Assembly: GCF_002944315.1 (NCBI RefSeq)
Contig: NZ_CP024313.1
Coordinates: forward strand, 1 to 64,000
DNA from: Rhizobium sp. NXC24
GTDB lineage: Bacteria > Pseudomonadota > Alphaproteobacteria > Rhizobiales > Rhizobiaceae
Length of the DNA: 64,000 nucleotides
Direction: 5' to 3'
In this document: piece after piece, positions 56,444-64,000 of the stretch
Layout: every line of letters begins with the position of its first letter
How positions within the stretch are numbered: the stretch's first letter is position 1
Notes under the pieces: model-generated
What the model saw: only the letters and a program-made list of their open reading frames with translations
Told to the model about the DNA's origin: nothing
Databases searched by the model: none
Program-made: the position numbers and the translations under genes

Positions 56444-57709
56444 ATGGGCAAGCAGGTTAAATCGGATCGTTTGCATTCGCATGCCGCCCTACGTGGAACC
56501 CATTTGACCGATGGCAAGTGGCGTTCCTTGGCGCTGATCCTCGCGGCCCAGGTGTCGGCGATGAGCGTGTGGTTTTCGTCCAGCGCCGCGATTGCTAGCA
56601 TAAAGCAGCAACAGCCGATCACCTCGGCCGAGGAGGCGTTGCTTACGAGTGCCGTTCAAATAGGCTTTGTCGTAGGAACGATTTTTTCCGCACTGTTTTC
56701 TCTCGCCGATCGATACGATCCGCGTCGACTGTTTGCAGGATGCGCTGTCACGGCAGCGCTGGCCACTCTGAGCCTCGTGGTCAATTCGCCGACTGGAATA
56801 AGCGTGATCCTGCTGCGCTTCGTTACTGGGCTATGTATGGCTGGCGTCTATCCCGTCGGCATGCGCATAACGGCGACCTGGGCAAACCGGGATCTAGGCC
56901 TTCTGATAGGACTGCTGGTTGGGGCCCTTTCGCTCGGTTCGGCAAGTCCACATCTCCTGGCTGCGACTGTCGAGGTGCGGTGGCAAAGCATCTACCTCGC
57001 TGCATCCGGTTCAGCATTTCTTGCAGCCATTCTGATCTGCTTCGTCCAATTGGGACCGAACATACGCCGAGCCACGGCAGTGGACTTCTCGCAAGTCGCC
57101 CAAAGCTGGCGCCGCGCGTCGGTCCGTAAGGCGAACCTCGGATACCTTGGCCATATGTGGGAGCTCTACGCAATGTGGGCCTGGTTGACGGTATTCCTTC
57201 ATCAGTCATTCGCTGACCGAGGTCTCGACTCTTCCAATACGAAAGCGGCTTGGTTGACCTTTGCGGCTGTCGCTTCCGGTGCGATCGGATCGTGGCTGGG
57301 AGGCATACTTGCCGACCGCTACGGGCGGACGTTTGTGACGATCGCCGCTATGGCTGTTAGCGGAACCTGTGCCGCTCTCGTTGGATGGCTCTATGGCGCG
57401 CCGCTCATTGTCCTAGCGCCCGTGGTTATATTGTGGGGTGTTAGCGTGATCGCGGACTCCGCCCAGTTTTCGGCAACTGTCGCAGAACTCGCCGAGCCGA
57501 GTTCCGTTGGTACCTTGCTGACTGCGCAAACCTGCGCCGGTTTTCTGTTGACGCTTTTCAGCATCCAGATCCTGCCGGTCGTGCAGATCGCTCTGGGATG
57601 GCCAGGTGCGTTTATGATGCTTGCTATCGGCCCACTGATCGGATGCGGCGCCATGTGGCGGCTGCGTCAGGATCCCGAGGCAAGATTGATTGCTGGCGGG
57701 AAGCGCTAG
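56444..57709 (+). CDS. MFS transporter
   Basis: A 421-residue major-facilitator carrier with about twelve hydrophobic segments, including LADRYDPRRLFAGC (the loop 2-3 motif) and its counterpart LADRYGRTF between helices 8 and 9. The start at 56444, 5 bp after the flavin reductase stop, is preferred; an earlier in-frame ATG lies inside that gene. It probably moves the substrate or product of the monooxygenase pair. Confidence 0.9.
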   Translation: MGKQVKSDRLHSHAALRGTHLTDGKWRSLALILAAQVSAMSVWFSSSAAIASIKQQQPITSAEEALLTSAVQIGFVVGTIFSALFSLADRYDPRRLFAGCAVTAALATLSLVVNSPTGISVILLRFVTGLCMAGVYPVGMRITATWANRDLGLLIGLLVGALSLGSASPHLLAATVEVRWQSIYLAASGSAFLAAILICFVQLGPNIRRATAVDFSQVAQSWRRASVRKANLGYLGHMWELYAMWAWLTVFLHQSFADRGLDSSNTKAAWLTFAAVASGAIGSWLGGILADRYGRTFVTIAAMAVSGTCAALVGWLYGAPLIVLAPVVILWGVSVIADSAQFSATVAELAEPSSVGTLLTAQTCAGFLLTLFSIQILPVVQIALGWPGAFMMLAIGPLIGCGAMWRLRQDPEARLIAGGKR

Positions 57710-58722
57710 CGGTTCAACTCGAAAAATAATCGCCATCCGAGTTCGCGAGCTTTCGGAAAGACGGGTGAAGGAATCCGCCGGGATGAAAATGGGCCCTGCG
57801 CTTCCTGCGGGAAGCGCCTTCGTCCTTGCACCCTCGGAACTGACGCCGTTCTCCATGCTCTGCATCGCCCGACTCGCTGTCAGAGCCGGTATTCAGGCTT
57901 AATTTAATGTTGTGCTAGGCGATGGACACACTACTAGGGCCAGCGTTGAAAACGATCGCATCGACCCAAATAACACTGATGACGCTCGAGCAAGAGTCCC
58001 AGATCGTCTTTTCTTCCGCGGGCTTGAAGGTCGCGGCGCGCTGCGTTGCCCGCTTCGGCAGGCGTTGCGACCGTCGCCGACATTGCTCGTCAAGATGATT
58101 TAAGGCCGCAGCGGATTTACACTGGGCGGCGCCAGTTTGCGAAAAAGGCGGAAGCGGGGGTGGCCGGTGACGATTGCGCTTGGGCAGCGAGTTTGATGAA
58201 CGCGCAGAGACATGCCGGCCGCGGATTGTACTCATTCAAACAATCAATTTTACGCAGCGCCTCAAACGACTTAAAAATTGCAGGACAGATGGAGTTGAAC
58301 GAAATTTGAGCGGGTAAGTCATTGAGTTCGCTGGCCGCGAGCTGAAGATGATCGGGGATTCGTCGGATCCTCAGTGCGACGGACGTAAGTTCGCAAGACG
58401 ATATCGCCTTTGTCGAGGTCGGCTAAGCAGCTAGACCTTTCCGGCCGATTGCGTCAGCTCTCGAGCAGGTTGAGCTGTGGGCAATTGGGAAATCCTTTCG
58501 GTTTTAAGGCACCTGCAAGAACGTCTGCGATGGCCGCAAGGGAGCGTCATCTTTCTAACCGGAAAGGTCCCGCTGAGGGAAGTTACTTAAAGTATGTTGT
58601 ATCGCCGCGCCTCCGATTGTGACGGCGGCAGACCTCGACATGACGTCCCCATTATCGATCACTTATTTTTGGCAGCCTGCGATTGCGACGAAATTTGGTT
58701 TCAACCACGATTGAGGTGAGGC
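57710..58722. other. Decayed region with IS66-like remnant and nod box
   Basis: No intact gene. At about 58060-58180 the plus strand reads VATVADIARQDDLRPQRIYTGRRQFAKKAEA, close to the helix-turn-helix of IS66-type OrfA transposition proteins (usually IYTWRRQ). The nod box at 58211-58259 follows, then about 460 bp leader to the glycosyltransferase gene. Confidence 0.5.
58211..58259 (+). promoter_or_regulatory. nod box (NodD binding site), second copy
   Basis: A 49-bp nod-box-like sequence. The conserved right half AAACAATCAATTTTAC is exact; the left half has ATG-N9-GAT in place of ATC-N9-GAT, and the last bases GCAGC differ from the common CCAATC. It faces the glycosyltransferase gene at 58723. 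Confidence 0.82.
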
Positions 58723-59988
58723 GTGATGTATAGCTTCCTGCTTGCGTCCTGGGGGACGTCGGGTAATCTGGGCCCGTTGCTGACTGCAGCTCGGCAACTG
58801 CAACGGCGCGGCCATAGCGTCCGCATTATGGCTGATCCAGAGATGCAGCATGAAGTGGTTGCGGCGGGTTTCGACTTCGTGTGCTGGCGCCGTGCCCCGA
58901 CGGGTACCGACGCGGATCCGACTTGCTTTTCAGACATGCACGACTGGTTCCAAAAGGCGGTGTTCGGCCCCGCGCCAGCCTATGCAGCCGACGTCCAGGA
59001 TGAGATCGGCCGCATACCGACGGATGCTGTCATTGCCATCGATATGTTGTTCGGTGCCGTTTTGGGCGCCGAAGCCGCTGACGTGCCCATCGCAATGTTG
59101 TCACCCCATGTGAGCCTTCGCCCTTTGCCAGGAATTCCGCCGGCCACCAGCGGATTGGCGCAGCCGCAGACGCCAGAAGAGCGGCTCGCGATCGCGGCGG
59201 CAAACGAAAATTGGGCTTGCTTCCTAAACCAATTCCTTTCGCTTCTAAACGGGGCGCGTGCCCGCCTCGGCCTTTCCGGTTTGGCCAGGACGGTGGATTT
59301 ATTTGAGTGTGCCGATCGGTACTTGCTGGCGATCAGCCGGACCTTCGATTTTGAGGCCGACCTCCTACCGGACAACGTTCGTTATGTTGGGCCGCTGCTG
59401 GAGCAACCAAATTGGTCAAAGAGCTGGAAGGCCCCTTGGCCGGTGGACGCCAATCGACCTCGTGTGCTCGTCGCCTGCAGCTCCGGCGCTCAGGGTCAAG
59501 ACGACTTGGTCCAACGGATCATTTGCGCATTGGGTACGCTGGACGTGTACGCCGTGGCGACCATCGGGCCTCATGTCGATGCGGGGAAGCTGGTCGCCCC
59601 CGCGAACGTGCATCTGTTGCACGGCGCACCGCATGACACAGTGATGAAGGAAGTCTGCCTTTTGATAACTCAGGGCGGCCACGGCACCGTCAGCCGGGGG
59701 CTGATAAACGGTCTACCGCAACTGGTGCTGCCGAACGGGCGCGACCAAGGAGATAATGCTGCACGAGTTGTGTCGAAGGGAGCTGGTCTTCGACTACCCC
59801 CGAGTGCTAGTGAAGCCGAAATCGCCTATGCCGTCAGTCGGCTGCTACAGGAGCCGCGCTATCGCGATGCAGCGCGCCGCTTGGGCGATGGCATCAAAGC
59901 TGAAATCGCCGCCTCCGGTCTCGTTGCCGAATTGGAGGCTATGGTGGCAAATAGACATTGTCGGATCGGCGACCTGCGGCCGGTTTGA
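58723..59988 (+). CDS. UGT-like glycosyltransferase (GT1) downstream of nod box
   Basis: A 421-residue GT-B glycosyltransferase. The N-terminal FLLASWGTSGNLGPLLTAARQLQRRGHSVRIM is the acceptor domain opening of MGT/UGT enzymes; TQGGHGTVSRGLINGLPQLV followed by RDQGDNAARV is the nucleotide-sugar donor signature. GTG at 58723 or ATG at 58726 can serve as start, both after TTGAGGTGAGG. The nod box about 460 bp upstream on the same strand implies flavonoid-induced expression. It may glycosylate a Nod factor, a flavonoid or a hopanoid; none can be chosen from sequence. Confidence 0.87.
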   Translation: MMYSFLLASWGTSGNLGPLLTAARQLQRRGHSVRIMADPEMQHEVVAAGFDFVCWRRAPTGTDADPTCFSDMHDWFQKAVFGPAPAYAADVQDEIGRIPTDAVIAIDMLFGAVLGAEAADVPIAMLSPHVSLRPLPGIPPATSGLAQPQTPEERLAIAAANENWACFLNQFLSLLNGARARLGLSGLARTVDLFECADRYLLAISRTFDFEADLLPDNVRYVGPLLEQPNWSKSWKAPWPVDANRPRVLVACSSGAQGQDDLVQRIICALGTLDVYAVATIGPHVDAGKLVAPANVHLLHGAPHDTVMKEVCLLITQGGHGTVSRGLINGLPQLVLPNGRDQGDNAARVVSKGAGLRLPPSASEAEIAYAVSRLLQEPRYRDAARRLGDGIKAEIAASGLVAELEAMVANRHCRIGDLRPV

Positions 59989-60312
<324 letters not shown>

Positions 60313-61173
60313 ATGAATGCAGCCGAATCGAGCCCCATACTGATGAACCGCGCCGGGGTGTGCCTTGCGCACTTCGAAGCAATATCGCCTTCGCCCCTAA
60401 GTCCGCCGCTCGTCTTGATTCACGGCTGGACCGGCGATCACAGGATATTCACGCCGCAGATTGACTATTTTGCTAAAAGTCGGCACGTCATGGCGGTAAA
60501 CCTCCGCGGTCACGGAGACAGCGATGCGCCGAAGCAGGAGTACACGATTGAGGGTTTTGCTGACGACGTAGCGTGGCAATGCCGCGAGCGCAACCTGGAG
60601 AAACCGTTGATCATCGGCCACAGCATGGGTGGGTCGGTCGCGCTCGAGCTGTGCGGTCGCCATCCGGAGCTGGCCTCGGGTGTGGTGTTGATCGATTCTA
60701 TTGTCACGCCCCGGTTTGCGCTACGCGATAGCCCCGAAATTGAGCAGTTCCTGGATGAAATTTCGACCCCAAACTATCGGGAGGTTTTGCGAAAAAACGC
60801 GTGGTCCATGGCCCTCGACTACGACACTCCTTCCAGGCGCGAGACCATCCACAACACTTATATCCGCGCCTCGTGCGAGAAGACACCGCAGCATGTGGCG
60901 TATTCTGCAATGCGCAATTTCATGCTCAACTATGATGCGTCTCCTGCGGCAATGCGTTGCAGGGTCCCGATGGCCTACATCGCTGCCGATGTGCCGCTGG
61001 TAAGGGCTGCATGTGATCTCGACTGGCTAAAGGTTCGCTGCTCCCAGCTCGTTCTGGCCAAGACGCTGTTGGCTGGCCATTTCAACACCATCGAGGTGGC
61101 TGACCAAGTGAATGCAATGCTCGACCGCTTCTTAGCAGTCGGCATTGGGCCGCGCCCCACGAGCCGGATCTAA
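60313..61173 (+). CDS. Alpha/beta hydrolase
   Basis: A 286-residue alpha/beta hydrolase. The oxyanion segment LIHGWTGDHRIF, the nucleophile elbow GHSMGG (S104) and AGHFNTIE (catalytic histidine) are clear; the acid is probably in the ADVPLVRAACDLDW region. Full-length for the family. It follows the nod-box-preceded glycosyltransferase and may be in the same transcription unit, read through the CT tract. Substrate unknown. Confidence 0.9.
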   Translation: MNAAESSPILMNRAGVCLAHFEAISPSPLSPPLVLIHGWTGDHRIFTPQIDYFAKSRHVMAVNLRGHGDSDAPKQEYTIEGFADDVAWQCRERNLEKPLIIGHSMGGSVALELCGRHPELASGVVLIDSIVTPRFALRDSPEIEQFLDEISTPNYREVLRKNAWSMALDYDTPSRRETIHNTYIRASCEKTPQHVAYSAMRNFMLNYDASPAAMRCRVPMAYIAADVPLVRAACDLDWLKVRCSQLVLAKTLLAGHFNTIEVADQVNAMLDRFLAVGIGPRPTSRI

Positions 61174-61952
61174 CGGATGTGCCTAATAGACTAGTTTACG
61201 ATGCTATGCCCACCGGGGCCAGCCGAATTCGAGTAGGATCCGCTGTCGCGACCGACATCAAATCTGGCGGGGTGTGTAAAGGGTTTCAAGGGAAGCGGCG
61301 CTTGACCGTCGTTAATTGGTCGTGGTGCGGCTTGCCGGCGGGACCCTCACCAATCGCCATGAAACTTTCGCCTCGTTCCTCGCCAAGCGGGCATCATACG
61401 TGATCGATGTTTCGATGATGCCTCTATACCCCGGGTCGAAAGGGCGGTTACGACCGCCGAACGCGCGTCGCCCACAGCGCACCGCCTTCTTGTCATTTGA
61501 CCGCTAACCTACCGGCGCATCGGACTTTTGCGCCTCCTTCAGGCGTGGATTGTCCGCACGTTTTTTGGGAGGCTAGCGAGACGAAAATGGTCGTCTCCGC
61601 TTCGCGACGAAATATGTGCTCGCTCGCCCCCATCACCTGAGGACGCAATCCCATTCGTCAGGTCGTGGCCGACCACTCCCGAGTGCCTCGGCGGGGCCTG
61701 CCCGTGCACTCCGTTCGGAGACCACACCAAGGATATCAGTACGCCGATGATCGTCTCAGAGCCATCTGGAAGTGACAAGCCTGGAGCGCTTGCGACATTT
61801 TTGTGGCACTTATCCTACACGGCCTGCCTGCTCCCAATCGTTGATTCCAAAGGTTCTATTCATACGCATTTGATTGGCACAGCTCTTGCGAAGACGAGAG
61901 GCGGAGCGGTTCGTTTCAACCGCTTAGACTTTGGATTTCGGCGAGGCAAATC
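61174..61952. other. No identifiable gene
   Basis: About 780 bp with short frames on both strands (for example 61528-61971 plus), none recognisable and with composition unlike the genes beside it. Probably remnant DNA and the promoter for the peptidase gene. Confidence 0.4.
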
Positions 61953-64000
61953 ATGCGCGGTAAATTTCTGAATAGATTGTTAATAACTACGGCTTTGGCG
62001 ATGGCATTCACCATGGCGGCTTCTGCCAAGACCCCGATGACCACTGTTGCCAAGCCGATCGATTCCAACCCTAACAACGCTCCCAACGACGCCGCCGACC
62101 CTCGCGCCTATCTGAATGAGATCGACGGCGAAAAGGCGGTTGTCTGGGTCAAGGCGCATAACCAATCAACCGTCAACAAACTGTCGAAAGATCCACGCTA
62201 TGGCGAATATCAGGCTGACATTCTGAAGATCCTGCACGCCACCGATCGCATTGTTCCGCCCGGCTTCGTGCATGGCGGCATGATCGACAACTTTTGGCAG
62301 GACGGCACGCACGTGCAGGGTCTATGGCGGCGTACGAGCTGGGAAGCCTACAGGTCTGGAAGCCCGCAATGGCACGTCGTTCTTGACGTCGAGGCGCTGT
62401 CCAAACTCGAGGATAAGACCTGGGTGCTCAGAAGCGAGAACTGCCTGCCGCCCGTCGACAATCTGTGCCTGCTCAGCCTGTCTGATGGCGGCAAGGATGC
62501 AGATGTGGTGCGCGAATTCGACATCGCCAAGGGCGAGTTCGTTAAGGAAGGCTTCGTCCTGCCCGAGGGCAAGCAGTCGGCAACTTGGGTGGACGAGAAC
62601 ACCATCTACGTGACCCGGGAATGGAGGCCGGGCGAAGTGACGACTTCCGGCTACGGCTACGTTACCAAGGTGCTAAAGCGGGGCCAGAGCCTGGATCAGG
62701 CGGTCGAGATTTTTCGCGGCGACAAGAAAGACGTCTCGTCTGGACGCAGCGTGATGCGCGACATTGATGGCAAGTATGTGATGGACATCTCCTATCGGGG
62801 CCTCGACTCCTTCAACACAGAACTAGCCTTTTATCCGAACGGTCACACCGATAACCACAAGGTTGTTCTGCCATTCCCGACCACAGCTGCTTTAAGTCGC
62901 TACTTCAAGGGCCAGGCAATCTACACTTTGAAGTCGGACTGGGTCTCGGCCAAGGGCACCGTCTTCCACAACGGAGCGATTATCGCTTTCGATCTCCGCG
63001 CGGCACTCGCCGATCCGGCACATGTCGAACCACTTGTGCTGTTCATGCCCAACGACCACCAGTCTGTTCAAGGGATTACCCAGACCAAGAACCGCCTCGT
63101 GCTGTCGATCCAGACGGATGTCAGCAGCGAGCTACGTAGCTTCGATTTCGGCGAGAATGGCTGGACATCCTTTAAGTTGGCACTGCCGGAAAATGCGACT
63201 TTGTCCGTGACCTCCAGCGACAATGAGAGCGATCACCTGTTCATCTTCTCGGAAAGTTTTCTTGAACCTTCAACCCTTTTTTACGCCGATGCTGCAAGCG
63301 GCAATGTCGAGAAGCTCAAGTCGAGCCCGGAACGCTTCGATGCTGAAGACTTGCAAGTACAGCAGTTCTGGGCGACCTCGGAGGATGGAACGAAGGTTCC
63401 GTACTTCCTTGTGGCGCGCAAGGACATTAAGCTCGACGGCACGAACCCGACCATTCTTTATGCTTATGGCGGTTTTGAAATTTCAATGCGTCCCACCTAT
63501 TTGGCAGCGCTTGGCAAGTTGTGGCTGGAAAAGGGGGGTGCCTACGCGCTGGCCAATATACGAGGGGGTGGCGAATTCGGACCAAAATGGCACGAGGCCG
63601 GTTTGAAAACCCATCGTCAGCGCGTCTATGACGACTTCCAGGCTGTGGCCCAGGACCTGATCGCGAAGAAGGTTACCTCGGCACCGCATCTCGGGATCAT
63701 GGGTGGTTCGAACGGCGGCCTGCTGATGGGCGTGCAACTGACCGAGCGCCCTGATCTATGGAACGCGGCCGTGATCCAGGTGCCGCTTCTCGACATGGTC
63801 AACTTCACCCACATGTCGGCAGGAGCCTCGTGGCAGGGCGAATATGGCAATCCGGACGATCCGGTCGAAGGCGCCTTCCTGCGCTCAATCTCGCCTTATC
63901 ATAACGTCAGGGCGGGTGTGGCCTATCCGGAACCTTTCTTCGAAACTTCGACCAAAGATGACCGCGTCGGTCCGGTGCACGCGCGCAAAATGGCCGCCCT
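61953..64000 (+). CDS. Secreted prolyl oligopeptidase (S9A), cut by window end
   Basis: At least 682 residues, open at the right edge. A Sec signal peptide (MRGKFLNRLLITTALAMAF, cleavage likely after ASA) directs it to the periplasm. Then the prolyl-oligopeptidase N-terminal segment (DPRAYLNEIDGEKAVVWVKAHN), the beta-propeller, and the catalytic domain: YGGFEISMRPTY, ANIRGGGEFGPKWH, MGGSNGG (S586) and DDRVGPVHARKM with the acid. The catalytic histidine lies just beyond the window. It cleaves short proline-containing peptides. Similar genes occur on symbiotic plasmids. Confidence 0.93.
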   Translation, partial: MRGKFLNRLLITTALAMAFTMAASAKTPMTTVAKPIDSNPNNAPNDAADPRAYLNEIDGEKAVVWVKAHNQSTVNKLSKDPRYGEYQADILKILHATDRIVPPGFVHGGMIDNFWQDGTHVQGLWRRTSWEAYRSGSPQWHVVLDVEALSKLEDKTWVLRSENCLPPVDNLCLLSLSDGGKDADVVREFDIAKGEFVKEGFVLPEGKQSATWVDENTIYVTREWRPGEVTTSGYGYVTKVLKRGQSLDQAVEIFRGDKKDVSSGRSVMRDIDGKYVMDISYRGLDSFNTELAFYPNGHTDNHKVVLPFPTTAALSRYFKGQAIYTLKSDWVSAKGTVFHNGAIIAFDLRAALADPAHVEPLVLFMPNDHQSVQGITQTKNRLVLSIQTDVSSELRSFDFGENGWTSFKLALPENATLSVTSSDNESDHLFIFSESFLEPSTLFYADAASGNVEKLKSSPERFDAEDLQVQQFWATSEDGTKVPYFLVARKDIKLDGTNPTILYAYGGFEISMRPTYLAALGKLWLEKGGAYALANIRGGGEFGPKWHEAGLKTHRQRVYDDFQAVAQDLIAKKVTSAPHLGIMGGSNGGLLMGVQLTERPDLWNAAVIQVPLLDMVNFTHMSAGASWQGEYGNPDDPVEGAFLRSISPYHNVRAGVAYPEPFFETSTKDDRVGPVHARKMAA

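Overview
The window looks like part of a symbiotic plasmid or symbiosis island of a fast-growing legume-nodulating alphaproteobacterium of the Rhizobium/Sinorhizobium/Mesorhizobium type. The evidence is two NodD-type nod boxes (33987-34035 and 58211-58259), a complete rhizobial gibberellin operon (41323-50152) with the typical decayed CYP115 upstream, a RHE_PE00001-type plasmid gene, and many transposon, IS and group II intron remnants. No rRNA, tRNA, CRISPR array or replication origin was found.

Layout. 0.7-2.2 kb: a cold-shock gene and a Fic AMP-transferase gene with an unusual operator cluster at its start. 2.4-14.5 kb: a mobile block bounded by two direct copies of a serine resolvase gene, the left one inactivated by a 101-bp deletion. 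Inside are an AAA_14/DUF4143 ATPase, a tyrosine recombinase, a tniA-tniB-tniQ transposition module, and a TetR-controlled SDR/alcohol dehydrogenase/metallo-beta-lactamase operon with two tandem operators. 15.0-16.1 kb: the RHE_PE00001/DUF1612 gene.

16.3-28.5 kb is a dense defence island. It holds a Lamassu-like operon with a SIR2 effector (SIR2 protein, small middle protein, zinc-hook SMC ATPase), a divergent CoiA/DUF6035-like predicted nuclease, an unassigned three-gene operon (GNAT-ASCH/EVE fusion, ASCH protein, two-helix membrane protein), and a SPARDA-like pair (DUF4365 nuclease-APAZ plus short Argonaute). The GNAT-ASCH/ASCH/membrane operon is the best candidate here for an undescribed system.

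29.4-32.3 kb: a tight operon of EamA exporter, argininosuccinate-synthase-like ligase and 2-oxoglutarate dioxygenase, which looks like a small amino-acid-derived metabolite pathway. 32.4-39 kb is decayed DNA (ISKra4-like transposase, an Xre/ParS-like pseudogene, an SDR pseudogene) with intact islands: a nod-box-preceded membrane acyltransferase, a DUF938 methyltransferase and a small protein. 39.2-41.2 kb: a PHB-depolymerase-like esterase and an XRE regulator.

41.3-50.5 kb: the very GC-rich gibberellin operon on the minus strand, transcribed CYP112, CYP114, ferredoxin, SDR, CYP117, GGPP synthase, CPS, KS. Only a C-terminal CYP115 fragment remains upstream and its heme cysteine is replaced by tyrosine, so the expected end product is GA9 rather than GA4.

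51-64 kb: an HU gene interrupted by a group II intron remnant, a phosphinothricin-type acetyltransferase, a regulator/two-component flavin monooxygenase/MFS cluster, a nod-box-preceded glycosyltransferase followed by an alpha/beta hydrolase behind a (CT)14 tract, and a secreted prolyl oligopeptidase cut by the window end.
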